A stretch of 41,806 bases of DNA from an uncultured Oscillospiraceae bacterium (GTDB taxonomy: Bacteria > Bacillota > Clostridia > Oscillospirales > Ruminococcaceae): assembly GCA_910579125.1 (NCBI GenBank), contig CAJTTH010000018.1:1-41806 (forward strand). Reading direction: 5' to 3'. Below are positions 16,107 to 23,350 of this stretch, piece by piece. The notes under the pieces are model-generated. The model searched no databases and was not told where the DNA came from. It was given only the letters and a program-made list of their open reading frames with translations. The position numbers were made by a program, and so were the translations under genes. Every line of letters starts with the position of its first letter. The stretch's first letter is position 1.

Positions 16107-16586
16107 ATGAAAGCGCATGGAATTGTACATAAATACGGTGACAATGTTGATACGGACGTAATTATCCCCGCTCGTTACCTCAACACCTCCGACCACAAGG
16201 AGCTTGCTTCCCACTGCATGGAGGATATCGACAAGGATTTCGTCAAGAACGTCAAGGACGGCGACATTATGGTCGCGAATATGAATTTCGGCTGCGGCAG
16301 CTCCCGCGAGCACGCTCCCATTGCTATAAAGGCGAGCGGTATCGGCTGTGTTATCGCTTCAACATTTGCGAGGATATTCTACCGCAATGCGATAAATATC
16401 GGGCTGCCAATACTCGAATGTGATGAAGCGGCAAAGGATATTGACGCGGGCAACGAGGTCGAGATTGACTTCGACACGGGAATAATTACGAATATCACCA
16501 AAAGTAAGACCTATCAGGCTCAGCCGTTCCCTGATTTTATCAAGGAGATAATCAACAAGGGCGGTCTGCTTAATTCGCTTAAATGA
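16107..16586 (+). CDS. leuD: 3-isopropylmalate dehydratase small subunit
   Basis: A 159-residue swivel-domain partner of LeuC. It shows the VDTDVIIPARYL opening and the substrate-binding loop NFGCGSSREHAP. The length fits the short LeuD that accompanies 418-residue LeuC. The ATG at 16107 follows AAGGAGGAA with good spacing; the TTG one codon earlier is not needed. The stop at 16586 is one base before the next start. Confidence 0.97.
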   Translation: MKAHGIVHKYGDNVDTDVIIPARYLNTSDHKELASHCMEDIDKDFVKNVKDGDIMVANMNFGCGSSREHAPIAIKASGIGCVIASTFARIFYRNAINIGLPILECDEAAKDIDAGNEVEIDFDTGIITNITKSKTYQAQPFPDFIKEIINKGGLLNSLK

Positions 16587-16587
16587 T

Positions 16588-17085
16588 ATGAGGATTGACA
16601 TCAGACCCGCCGTGCTTTCCGACGTTGAGGGAATGTCGCTCGTACTCGACAGGGCTTGGCGGGAGAACTTCAAGGATATTTTCTCCGAGGAGCAGATAAC
16701 CGCATACACGGGCGATTACCGCCGTGAGAGCTTCACAAGGCTGATAAACGGCGGCAAGGACGTGTTCGTGCTGCTCTGCGACGGAGAGGTTATCGCCGTC
16801 TGCGCGGCGCAGACCTGCGAAGAAAAGTTGTTTGAGGGATATGCGGAGATAAAGCTGCTGTACGTTCTTCCCGAGTGGCAGCATAAGGGTGTCGGCAAGA
16901 AGCTGCTCTCGCATACGCTGCGGAAAATGCGCGGCAAGGGTTACAAAAGCGCAGTGCTCAAAACTGCCGAAAAAAACCTGCCCGCGCGGAGATTTTATGA
17001 GAAATTCGGCTTTACGGTGCGCAAAACCTTTGTTGACCGAAAGTCCGGTGATATAACAATGGTTATTTATACGATTGATTTTTAG
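16588..17085 (+). CDS. GNAT-family N-acetyltransferase
   Basis: A 165-residue single-domain GNAT protein. Motif A is clear in LYVLPEWQHKGVGKKLL (Q-x-x-G-x-G loop for acetyl-CoA), and the ARRFYEKFGF strand-helix closes the fold. The substrate is unknown. It starts 1 bp after leuD with no separate ribosome site and is followed 2 bp later by kptA, so it is translated as part of the leu operon. It may acetylate a small molecule or a protein N-terminus; nothing ties it to leucine synthesis. Confidence 0.9.
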   Translation: MRIDIRPAVLSDVEGMSLVLDRAWRENFKDIFSEEQITAYTGDYRRESFTRLINGGKDVFVLLCDGEVIAVCAAQTCEEKLFEGYAEIKLLYVLPEWQHKGVGKKLLSHTLRKMRGKGYKSAVLKTAEKNLPARRFYEKFGFTVRKTFVDRKSGDITMVIYTIDF

Positions 17086-17087
17086 CT

Positions 17088-17630
17088 ATGAAAGATTTAA
17101 AGAAAACAAGCGTTTTTATCAGTTTGATACTGAGGCATAAGCCCGAGGCTATCGGTATTTCGCTCGACGAACACGGTTGGGCAAGTGTTGAAGAACTTAT
17201 CAACGGGGTAAACAGAACCAAGGGTTACGGGCTTGATATGGAAACGTTGGAAGAAATTGTCAGAACCGACAACAAGCAGCGGTACAGCTTCAACGAAGAC
17301 AAAACGCTTATCCGTGCCAATCAGGGGCATTCAATAAACGTTGACGTCGAGCTGAAAGAAGCCGAGCCGCCGGAGCAGTTATTCCACGGAACAGGCGAGC
17401 GCTTTGCCGCCGTTATCCGTCGAGAGGGCTTGAAGCCGATGTCGCGGCTGTATGTTCATCTCTCTAAGGACAAGGAGACCGCCGAAAAGGTCGGCACTCG
17501 CCACGGGAAACCGCATATTTTCTTCGTTCACTCGGGGAAGATGTTCCGCGCGGGCTATAAATTTTATCTCTCCGAGAACGGAGTCTGGCTTACAAAAAGC
17601 GTTCCTCCCGAGTTTTTGGAGGAAAGGTAA
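17088..17630 (+). CDS. kptA: RNA 2'-phosphotransferase (Tpt1/KptA)
   Basis: A 180-residue KptA. Family members remove an RNA 2'-phosphate by first ADP-ribosylating it with NAD+, releasing nicotinamide and then ADP-ribose 1'',2''-cyclic phosphate. The key residues are in place: Arg16-His17 in LILRHKPE, Arg65 in NKQRYSF, then the LFHGTGERF and HLSKDKETAEKVG NAD-binding elements and a C-terminal RAGYKFYLSENGVWLT with another catalytic Arg. The length and order are those of full-length enzymes. It lies between leuD-GNAT and leuB. Bacterial KptA has no established tRNA-splicing substrate, so the target here is unknown. Confidence 0.93.
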   Translation: MKDLKKTSVFISLILRHKPEAIGISLDEHGWASVEELINGVNRTKGYGLDMETLEEIVRTDNKQRYSFNEDKTLIRANQGHSINVDVELKEAEPPEQLFHGTGERFAAVIRREGLKPMSRLYVHLSKDKETAEKVGTRHGKPHIFFVHSGKMFRAGYKFYLSENGVWLTKSVPPEFLEER

Positions 17631-17650
17631 ATTCACGAAAGGGAATTGAT

Positions 17651-18733
17651 ATGGAAAAGAATATCGCGGTCATAAAGGGCGACGGTATCGGACCTGAAAT
17701 TGTTACCGAGGCAATGAAGGTGCTTGATAAGGTTGCCAAGAAATACGGTCACAAATTCAATTACGAGCAGCTCCTTATGGGCGGCTGTTCGATAGACGCG
17801 AACGGCGTGCCGCTCACGGACGAGACGATTGAGCGCTGCAAAGCCTCGGACGCAGTGCTTATGGGCAGTATCGGAGGAGACACGACAACCTCTCCGTGGT
17901 ACAAGCTCCCCGCGAACCTCCGCCCCGAGGCGGGTCTGCTCGGGCTTCGTAAGGCGCTCGGGTTGTTCGCGAACTTACGCCCGTGCTTGCTGTTTAAGCA
18001 GCTTTCCGACGCGTGTCCGCTGAAAAAGGAGATAAGCGCAAAGGGTTTTGATATGCTCATTATGCGCGAGCTCACGGGCGGTCTGTACTTCGGAAAGCGT
18101 TTCACTGAGGATCGTGACGGCGTTACGGTCGCGGTCGATACTCTTGAATACAGCGAGCCCGAGATACGACGTATCGCGAAAAAGGCGTTTGAGGTCGCGA
18201 TGCGGCGCCGCAAAAAAGTGACGAGCGTCGACAAGGCGAATGTCCTCGACAGCTCACGTTTGTGGAGAAAGGTAGTCGATGAGGTAGCAAAGGACTATCC
18301 CGAGGTGAAGCTGGAGCATATGCTCGTCGACAACAGCGCAATGCAGCTTGTTAAAGACCCTGCGCAGTTCGACGTTATGGTAACGGAGAATATGTTCGGC
18401 GATATTTTGTCGGACGAGGCTTCGATGATAACGGGCTCTATCGGTATGTTGGCAAGCGCGAGCATGAACGAAACAAGTTTCGGCTTGTACGAGCCAAGCG
18501 GCGGTTCAGCGCCCGATATCGCGGGACAGAACAAGGCAAATCCGATCGCGACTATCCTTTCAGCGGCGATGATGCTGCGTTATTCGTTTAAACTCGACAA
18601 GGAAGCAGACGCGGTGGAGAGCGCCGTAAACAGTGTTCTTGAAGCGGGCTTCCGCACCGGCGACATCATGAGCGACGGAATGACTCTCGTTTCCTGCTCG
18701 GAAATGGGCACGAAGATCGCGGAATTTATCTGA
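17651..18733 (+). CDS. leuB: 3-isopropylmalate dehydrogenase
   Basis: A 360-residue NAD-dependent decarboxylating dehydrogenase, which oxidises 3-isopropylmalate to 2-ketoisocaproate. Family motifs are KGDGIGPEI at the start, RELTGGLYFG in the substrate site, the DNSAMQLV helix and NMFGDILSDEASMI followed by GSAPDIAGQ near the cofactor. GAAAGGGAA precedes the ATG. It is the last gene of the operon and ends in front of a GC-rich terminator. Confidence 0.97.
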   Translation: MEKNIAVIKGDGIGPEIVTEAMKVLDKVAKKYGHKFNYEQLLMGGCSIDANGVPLTDETIERCKASDAVLMGSIGGDTTTSPWYKLPANLRPEAGLLGLRKALGLFANLRPCLLFKQLSDACPLKKEISAKGFDMLIMRELTGGLYFGKRFTEDRDGVTVAVDTLEYSEPEIRRIAKKAFEVAMRRRKKVTSVDKANVLDSSRLWRKVVDEVAKDYPEVKLEHMLVDNSAMQLVKDPAQFDVMVTENMFGDILSDEASMITGSIGMLASASMNETSFGLYEPSGGSAPDIAGQNKANPIATILSAAMMLRYSFKLDKEADAVESAVNSVLEAGFRTGDIMSDGMTLVSCSEMGTKIAEFI

Positions 18734-18739
18734 CTATAT

Positions 18740-18785
18740 AGCCGCCCCGCGCTTAATAAATGCGTCGGGCGGCTTTGGTTCTTTT
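18740..18785 (+). terminator. Terminator of the leu operon
   Basis: AGCCGCCC (18740-18747) pairs with GGGCGGCT (18767-18774), 19-nt loop with weak internal pairing. The T-rich stretch after it is interrupted (TTTGGTTCTTTT). Confidence 0.75.
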
Positions 18786-18812
18786 CTGTCCAAGCAGTGC
18801 ATACAATTAAAT

Positions 18813-19388
18813 ATGCTTGAGTTGAAAATACATAAAACCGTGTTGCGGCTGGATTTCTCGTTCTTTGCCGTAATTGCGCTTTTCCTGCTGCTTGATACGA
18901 CGGGATTCGGGATAACGGCGCTTTCGGCATGTGCGCTGCATGAGCTGGCGCACATGCTGGTTATGTCAATATTTGGGATCTATGCCGACGAGATTACGTT
19001 TTACGGCGCGGGAGTACGCATATCCTCGTCGCGGACGGAATACGCCGGACCGCTTGTAAAGGCGCTTATATTATGCGCGGGATGTGCGGCAAATTTCGTA
19101 ATTGCTGTAATTTTCCGGAATTTCGGTCAGCCCGAAGCCGCTGCTATAAACTTGTTCACGGGAATATTCAATCTGCTGCCGATAGGCGAACTTGACGGCG
19201 CGGGGCTGCTGAAGCTGCTTCTTATCCGGATCTGCCGACCAGAAAAAATCGACGGTGTTATGAGAGTTATCGGTGCGACGTTTTCGGTTATCTGTATATC
19301 GGCAATTGTTTTTTTCGGCAGAGGAATATCGTTTACGCTGATAACAACAGCGCTCTATTTTATAATAGTCAGCAGCCGCAGAGTTTAA
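18813..19388 (+). CDS. M50 site-2 protease, SpoIVFB-like
   Basis: A 191-residue multi-pass membrane metalloprotease. The zinc motif is H43-E-x-x-H47 (ALHELAHML) in a membrane segment, and NLLPIGELDGAG supplies the third ligand (Asp) near residue 127-136. The size and layout resemble SpoIVFB, which cleaves pro-SigK in the spore outer membrane, but there is no CBS domain and no SpoIVFA partner next to it. Assignment to sporulation is therefore a hypothesis. No good ribosome site lies before the ATG, and the gap to leuB holds only a terminator and a possible sporulation-type -10 box. Confidence 0.75.
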   Translation: MLELKIHKTVLRLDFSFFAVIALFLLLDTTGFGITALSACALHELAHMLVMSIFGIYADEITFYGAGVRISSSRTEYAGPLVKALILCAGCAANFVIAVIFRNFGQPEAAAINLFTGIFNLLPIGELDGAGLLKLLLIRICRPEKIDGVMRVIGATFSVICISAIVFFGRGISFTLITTALYFIIVSSRRV

Positions 19389-19446
19389 AAAATATCCAAA
19401 AAAACGTCTCGGAATTTGTAGGAATGAACAAAATAGTTTCTCATGC

Positions 19447-19475
19447 TTGACAATGCTTTGATATTACTGTATAAT
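19447..19475 (+). promoter_or_regulatory. Consensus SigA promoter of the AIM24 gene
   Basis: TTGACA (19447-19452), 17-bp spacer, TATAAT (19470-19475). Both hexamers are perfect. The leader is about 80 nt and contains a small palindrome CGGTT-A-AACCG at about 19526-19536. Confidence 0.92.
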
Positions 19476-19563
19476 AAAAAGGGTAAGTGATAATTGTGTG
19501 AAATCACGTCCAAATTGTATTACAGCGGTTAAACCGTTGAAAAAATTTTAAGGAGCTAAAATT

Positions 19564-20235
19564 ATGAGATACGAAATTAAGGGCGAACCGTTGCCCGTCG
19601 CACTGGTTTATCTTGAGGGCGGAGAGAGTGTAATGTGTCAAAAGGGCGCAATGTCATGGATGACGCCGAATATGAAAATGGCGACCGGCACAGGCGGCAT
19701 CGGCAAGGCGTTCAGTAAGATGTTCTCGGGCGAATCTATGTTCCAGAATACATACACCTCCGAGGGCGGTCCGGGTATGATCGCGTTCGCGTCAAGCGTT
19801 CCGGGTTCGATAATTCCTTTCGACATCAGCCAGGGTGATATGATCGTTCAGAAGGGCGGTTATCTTGCGTCCGAGCCTTCCGTCGAGTTCTCTATCGCGT
19901 TCCAGAAAAAAATCGGTGCGGGCTTCTTCGGCGGAGAGGGCTTCATCATGCAGCGTCTGCACGGTAAAGGCATTGCGCTTGTCGAGATCGACGGCTATGT
20001 GGTGGAGTACGATCTTCAAGCGGGTCAGCAGATGGTTATTGACACCGGCTATCTCGCGGCAATGACGGGCACGTGCACCATGGATATTCAGACCGTAAAG
20101 GGTATCGGAAACGCGCTGTTCGGCGGCGAGGGCTTGTTCAATACGGTCGTAACGGGTCCCGGCAAGATCTACTTGCAGACGATGCCTATCAGCCAGCTTG
20201 CGGGCGCGGTAGCTGCGGTTATCCCGAGAAGCTGA
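19564..20235 (+). CDS. AIM24 family protein (TIGR00266-like)
   Basis: A 223-residue beta-rich protein of the AIM24/TIGR00266 group. It has the repeated glycine-rich strands typical of the family: KGAMSWM near the start, GGPGMIAFAS, GEGFIMQRLHGKG and GEGLFNTVVTGPG. These proteins form a trimeric beta-prism fold. In bacteria the function is unknown; a TRAP-like appearance has been noted but no activity assigned. AAGGAG is placed 8 bp before the ATG. A strong promoter and a downstream hairpin make it a single-gene unit, and the strength of the promoter suggests high expression. Confidence 0.88.
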   Translation: MRYEIKGEPLPVALVYLEGGESVMCQKGAMSWMTPNMKMATGTGGIGKAFSKMFSGESMFQNTYTSEGGPGMIAFASSVPGSIIPFDISQGDMIVQKGGYLASEPSVEFSIAFQKKIGAGFFGGEGFIMQRLHGKGIALVEIDGYVVEYDLQAGQQMVIDTGYLAAMTGTCTMDIQTVKGIGNALFGGEGLFNTVVTGPGKIYLQTMPISQLAGAVAAVIPRS

Positions 20236-20252
20236 TATTTTGTAAAACAATA

Positions 20253-20415
20253 AGAACCTGTCTTCACAGGATTTGTGCGTGGATTTTCGAGCAAATTTTG
20301 CCGAGGACAAGGCGGAAGCCCGCAGGAATACTTGACGTATTTCAAGGGATTCCAACGCAGTCATCGGCAAAATTTGCCAAAAAGACGCGTGCAATATCTT
20401 GTGAAGACAGGTCCT
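20253..20415. repeat. 163-bp palindromic MITE-like element
   Basis: The two halves are imperfect inverted copies. The outer arms are AGAACCTGTCTTCACA on the left and the inverse of AGGACCTGTCTTCACA on the right. Further in, GCAAATTTTGCCGA on the left matches the inverse of the right arm over the same length. Overall similarity between arms is around 75-80% for 55 bp (estimated by eye). No protein gene is evident. Long, self-complementary, intergenic and with defined ends, it looks like a miniature inverted-repeat element that exists in many copies, but only one copy is in this window. Confidence 0.65.
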
Positions 20416-20420
20416 AAATC

Positions 20421-20466
20421 TTGTGCGGCGAATTTCAACGCCGCACAAAATATATACTCTTTTTTA
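20421..20466 (+). terminator. GC-rich hairpin, possible terminator of the AIM24 gene
   Basis: TTGTGCGGCG (20421-20430) pairs perfectly with CGCCGCACAA (20439-20448), 8-nt loop. The T run only begins at about 20459, so it is not ideal. It lies directly after the MITE-like repeat, which seems to have split it from its gene. Confidence 0.45.
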
Positions 20467-20485
20467 CAAAAATGCCAAAATCCTC

Positions 20486-20514
20486 TTGCAATTTCGGACA
20501 AATAGTGATATAAT
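20486..20514 (+). promoter_or_regulatory. SigA promoter of glgA
   Basis: TTGCAA (20486-20491), 17-bp spacer, TATAAT (20509-20514). The bases just after the -10 are nearly identical to those after the second hom promoter. The leader of about 60 nt has a small hairpin, CAATGC with GCATTG at about 20538-20555. Confidence 0.88.
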
Positions 20515-20580
20515 AAAGATGATAGATATTTCCTTGACAATGCAATTCCGCATTGCCTTTAACGATCGGAGGTCGGAGTT

Positions 20581-22002
20581 ATGAATATTTTATATGCAGC
20601 AAGCGAAGCATTACCTTTTGCGGCGAGCGGCGGACTTGCCGACGTTGCGGGTTCTCTGCCCAAAGCTTTGGTTCAGGCGGGTCACGACGCGCGCGTCGTT
20701 ATGCCGTATTACGTTAATACCATAAAACCCGAGCAGAAAGAGAAAATGCACTTCATCACCAACTTTACCGTACCTGTTGGTTGGAGAAGTCAGTATTGCG
20801 GAGTTTTTTCGCAGGAGGCAAACGGCGTTACTTATTACTTCCTCGATAACGAGTATTATTTTAAGCGCGACAGCGGACTGTACGGTTACTATGACGATGC
20901 GGAGAGATATGTTTTTTTCAGCCGCGCTGTACTGGAAATGCTCCGTCATATTGACTTCCACCCGCAGATCATCAATTCCAACGACTGGCAGTGCGCTTTG
21001 ATACCCGTTTATTACAACCTGTTTTACAAGAACGAATGGGGATTCGGAGATATCAAGAACGTGTTCACCATTCACAATATCGGATATCAAGGACAGTATG
21101 GTCTCGACCTCGTAAAGGATATCGTAGGCATTCCTCCGCATAACGTTAATATTATTGAGTACGACAAGGATATTAACTTTATGAAAGGTGCTATTGAAAT
21201 GGCGGACAAGGTTACTACCGTTTCGCCGACCTACGCGACTGAGATACTCGACCCGTGGTTCTCTCACGGTCTCGACAGAATACTGCGCAACAAGCAGTAC
21301 AAGACTTGCGGTTTCCTGAACGGCATCGATGTCGATTTGTACAATCCCGAGACTGACAATACTATCGCGGCAAAATTCACCCCCAAGAACCACAAGGGCA
21401 AGGCGGCGTGCAAAGCGGCTGTTTTTGAGGAATTCGGAATGCCGCAGTACGATATCCCGTGTATCGCTATGATCTCCAGATTTGCCGATCATAAAGGCTT
21501 TGATCTGGTAAAGTATGTTTTTGACGAGATAATCGCAACCGACGTTCAGGTGATGATACTCGGTTCAGGCGAGCGTCAATATGAGGATTTCTTCCAGGAA
21601 ATGCACTGGCGTTATCCCGATAAGGTAGGCTTCTACCGCGGTTACAACCCCGCTCTTGCCAAGAGACTGTATGCGGGTGCGGATATCTTCCTTATGCCGT
21701 CCAAGAGCGAGCCTTGCGGTCTTGCGCAGATGATCGCGGCAAGATACGGAACTATCCCCGTTGTACGCGCTACGGGCGGTCTGAAAGACAGTATTGTCGA
21801 CGCGGGCGACAACGGTATCGGTTTCACGTTCCAGAGCTACAACGCTCACGATATGCTGACTGCTATCAGACGCGCCAAGGAATACTACGACAACCGCAGC
21901 GAGTGGTCGAAGCTGATTACGCGCGCGATGAAAGCCGACTTCAGCTGGGCGACGTCCGCTAAACTCTACATCGGCTTGTACAAGGAGCTTTGCGGCGAGT
22001 AA
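20581..22002 (+). CDS. glgA: Glycogen synthase
   Basis: A 473-residue GT5 starch/glycogen synthase adding alpha-1,4-glucosyl units. Rossmann-like N-domain opens with the sugar-nucleotide loop, here A15-S-G-G-L in place of the usual K15-T-G-G-L. HNIGYQGQYG, GFLNGIDVDLYNP and the C-domain catalytic segment KSEPCGLAQMIAARYG with TGGLKDSIVD follow. CGGAGGTCGGAG precedes the ATG. It stands alone between its promoter and a terminator, with no glgB, glgC or glgP next to it. The function as synthase is well supported. The donor preference (ADP-glucose or other) is less certain because of the Lys to Ala change. Confidence 0.94.
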   Translation: MNILYAASEALPFAASGGLADVAGSLPKALVQAGHDARVVMPYYVNTIKPEQKEKMHFITNFTVPVGWRSQYCGVFSQEANGVTYYFLDNEYYFKRDSGLYGYYDDAERYVFFSRAVLEMLRHIDFHPQIINSNDWQCALIPVYYNLFYKNEWGFGDIKNVFTIHNIGYQGQYGLDLVKDIVGIPPHNVNIIEYDKDINFMKGAIEMADKVTTVSPTYATEILDPWFSHGLDRILRNKQYKTCGFLNGIDVDLYNPETDNTIAAKFTPKNHKGKAACKAAVFEEFGMPQYDIPCIAMISRFADHKGFDLVKYVFDEIIATDVQVMILGSGERQYEDFFQEMHWRYPDKVGFYRGYNPALAKRLYAGADIFLMPSKSEPCGLAQMIAARYGTIPVVRATGGLKDSIVDAGDNGIGFTFQSYNAHDMLTAIRRAKEYYDNRSEWSKLITRAMKADFSWATSAKLYIGLYKELCGE

Positions 22003-22012
22003 AAAGATGTTT

Positions 22013-22059
22013 AAATGCGGCGGAACGGGGCGAATGCTTATGTTTTGCCGCATTTTTTT
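22013..22059 (+). terminator. Terminator of glgA
   Basis: Bases 22013-22026 pair with 22042-22055 (14 bp with two G-U), 15-nt loop, followed by a T run to 22059. Confidence 0.85.
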
Positions 22060-22074
22060 AAGGGGAGTGGAGCT

Positions 22075-22206
22075 GTGGGGAGTTATGTTCCCGTTGAGAG
22101 AAAGGAGTACTCGGAAGCGTGGGCTGATGAAGATGAAAACATTGAGGTTCGTTTTATATTCCGGAACCCGAAATTTGACAAGACGATCAAAATAGGAAAG
22201 AAGTGA
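22075..22206 (+). CDS. Small protein of unknown function, related to the next gene's C-terminus
   Basis: A 43-residue frame with GTG start at 22075, AGGGGAG 7 bp upstream (22061-22067). The body is acidic (EAWADEDENIE), then the tail VRFIFRNPKFDKTIKIGKK. This tail matches the C-terminus of the following 168-residue protein (ARFIFWDSKFDKMVVIEKK) at about half of the positions, so it is probably a shortened duplicate or the remnant of a paralogue. The stop is 4 bp before the next ATG. No function is known. Confidence 0.45.
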   Translation: MGSYVPVERKEYSEAWADEDENIEVRFIFRNPKFDKTIKIGKK

Positions 22207-22210
22207 TTTG

Positions 22211-22717
22211 ATGAACAAGGAATTTAATACACTGAACGTCCTGCCCGAGATAAGGATGCTGCTTGACGGGCTTAACTGTAACTACAAGGTTCACCGTCAG
22301 GGCGATGAGGGATTTGCTTATCTGGACGGTTTTTCGGCTTGTGTGACAATTTTCGCCCCAAACTCCGACAGGACGATTTTTATCGACAGCGAATGCGGCA
22401 TTTTCCTTTATTTCGAGGAAGAGGATTGCGACAGCCTGTGTGAGAGCAACTTCAATTCGTTTGCCGAAACGCTCACAGCAGTGCTGAAAAATGAAATATG
22501 TTCCGCGTCTATCTATGTGGGAGAGACGAAAACGTTGTTGAGCAGCGGTCTGAAATCCAAGTCGGAGGTTGAGGAGAAGCCTGTTGCCGAGTTGTTTGCT
22601 GCCCCCGCACTTGCCGATTATTACAAAAAGGTGATCGAAAAGGACGGTGCGGAGGCCCGGTTCATTTTCTGGGATAGTAAATTCGACAAAATGGTGGTTA
22701 TCGAAAAGAAATCATAG
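22211..22717 (+). CDS. Protein of unknown function
   Basis: A 168-residue soluble acidic protein. I do not recognise a family. It has no signal peptide or membrane segment. An N-terminal part with several Cys (NCNYKV, SECGIF, EDCDSLCESNF) is followed by a low-complexity linker (LKSKSEVEEKPVAE) and a C-terminal tail ARFIFWDSKFDKMVVIEKKS that is shared with the small protein encoded just before it. The ATG at 22211 has GGAAAGAAG upstream. The tail repeats within this pair hint at a small family specific to this lineage. Confidence 0.6.
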   Translation: MNKEFNTLNVLPEIRMLLDGLNCNYKVHRQGDEGFAYLDGFSACVTIFAPNSDRTIFIDSECGIFLYFEEEDCDSLCESNFNSFAETLTAVLKNEICSASIYVGETKTLLSSGLKSKSEVEEKPVAELFAAPALADYYKKVIEKDGAEARFIFWDSKFDKMVVIEKKS

Positions 22718-22729
22718 CGGGAGGTTATT

Positions 22730-23164
22730 ATGAAGAAATGTCTTAACGCTTCGTTGATCTACGCGATAGCGGCGCTTGCGGGCGGCGTTTTTTACCGCGA
22801 GTTTACGAAGTTCAACGATTATCTCGGCGAAACGGCGCTCGGCAAAGTACATACGCACCTGTTTATGCTGGGAATGGCTGTGTTCCTGATTGCGGCGCTG
22901 TTCGCGAAGGGCAGTTCACTGGAGAAGGAAAAGACGTTCAAATCGTTTATGATCGTGTATAACATCGGAGTGCCGATATCGGCAGTAATGATGGCGGTGC
23001 GCGGTGTAACGCAGATTCTCGGCACGGAGCTTTCTAAGGGTGCGGACGCGGCTATTTCCGGTATCGCCGGAATAGGGCATATACTCACGGGTGCGGGAAT
23101 AATACTTTTCTTGACTGCATTGTTAAAGTGTTTCGACAGAATAACGGCTGCAAACAAAAACTGA
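22730..23164 (+). CDS. DUF2871 family membrane protein
   Basis: A 144-residue protein with four hydrophobic segments (about residues 7-21, 42-60, 75-92 and 108-133). The first 50 residues (LIYAIAALAGGVFYREFTKFN, then KVHTHLFMLGM) match DUF2871, a small group of bacterial membrane proteins without a known role. The conserved HTH of VHTHLF could coordinate heme or a metal, which is speculation. GCGGGAGG precedes the ATG. It ends before a clear terminator and is probably co-transcribed with the two small genes before it. Confidence 0.82.
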   Translation: MKKCLNASLIYAIAALAGGVFYREFTKFNDYLGETALGKVHTHLFMLGMAVFLIAALFAKGSSLEKEKTFKSFMIVYNIGVPISAVMMAVRGVTQILGTELSKGADAAISGIAGIGHILTGAGIILFLTALLKCFDRITAANKN

Positions 23165-23167
23165 AAT

Positions 23168-23199
23168 ATTTCCCGCTCCGACAGGCGCGGGATTTTTTT
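23168..23199 (+). terminator. Terminator after the DUF2871 gene
   Basis: TCCCGC (23171-23176) pairs with GCGGGA (23187-23192), with A-T pairs extending the base, followed by seven T residues (23193-23199). Confidence 0.85.
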
Positions 23200-23209
23200 C
23201 ATAAAACAC

Positions 23210-23238
23210 TTGAAATAATTCTCATTATGTGGTATAAT
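23210..23238 (+). promoter_or_regulatory. Upstream SigA promoter (P1) of hom
   Basis: TTGAAA (23210-23215), 17-bp spacer, TATAAT (23233-23238). Confidence 0.75.
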
Positions 23239-23279
23239 TGTTGTTGTATAGATATTGTATAATATTTGCCAAAAAATAC

Positions 23280-23308
23280 TTGCAATATTGTTGATATTGT
23301 GGTATAAT
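23280..23308 (+). promoter_or_regulatory. Downstream SigA promoter (P2) of hom
   Basis: TTGCAA (23280-23285), 17-bp spacer, TATAAT (23303-23308). It shares the -35, spacer length, -10 and the next dozen bases with the glgA promoter. The start would be near 23315, just upstream of AAAGGAAAGGA. Confidence 0.85.
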
Positions 23309-23350
23309 AAGATGATAGATATAAAATCAAAAGGAAAGGATTGTATAAAT

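Noticed and set aside
18800..18807. CATACAAT, a perfect SigE-type -10, ahead of the M50 gene
   Set aside because: It ends 5 bp before the ATG, so the transcript would start at or after the start codon; no -35 is visible. Possibly real only if the true start is further in.
20519..20584. 21-codon leader frame ending with ATGA overlap at glgA
   Set aside because: Its ATG lies at or before the expected transcription start and has no ribosome site.
23312..23350. Longer hom starting at the in-frame ATG 23312
   Set aside because: Only 3 bp after the -10 of P2, and the ATG at 23351 has the ribosome site and the correct family N-terminus.
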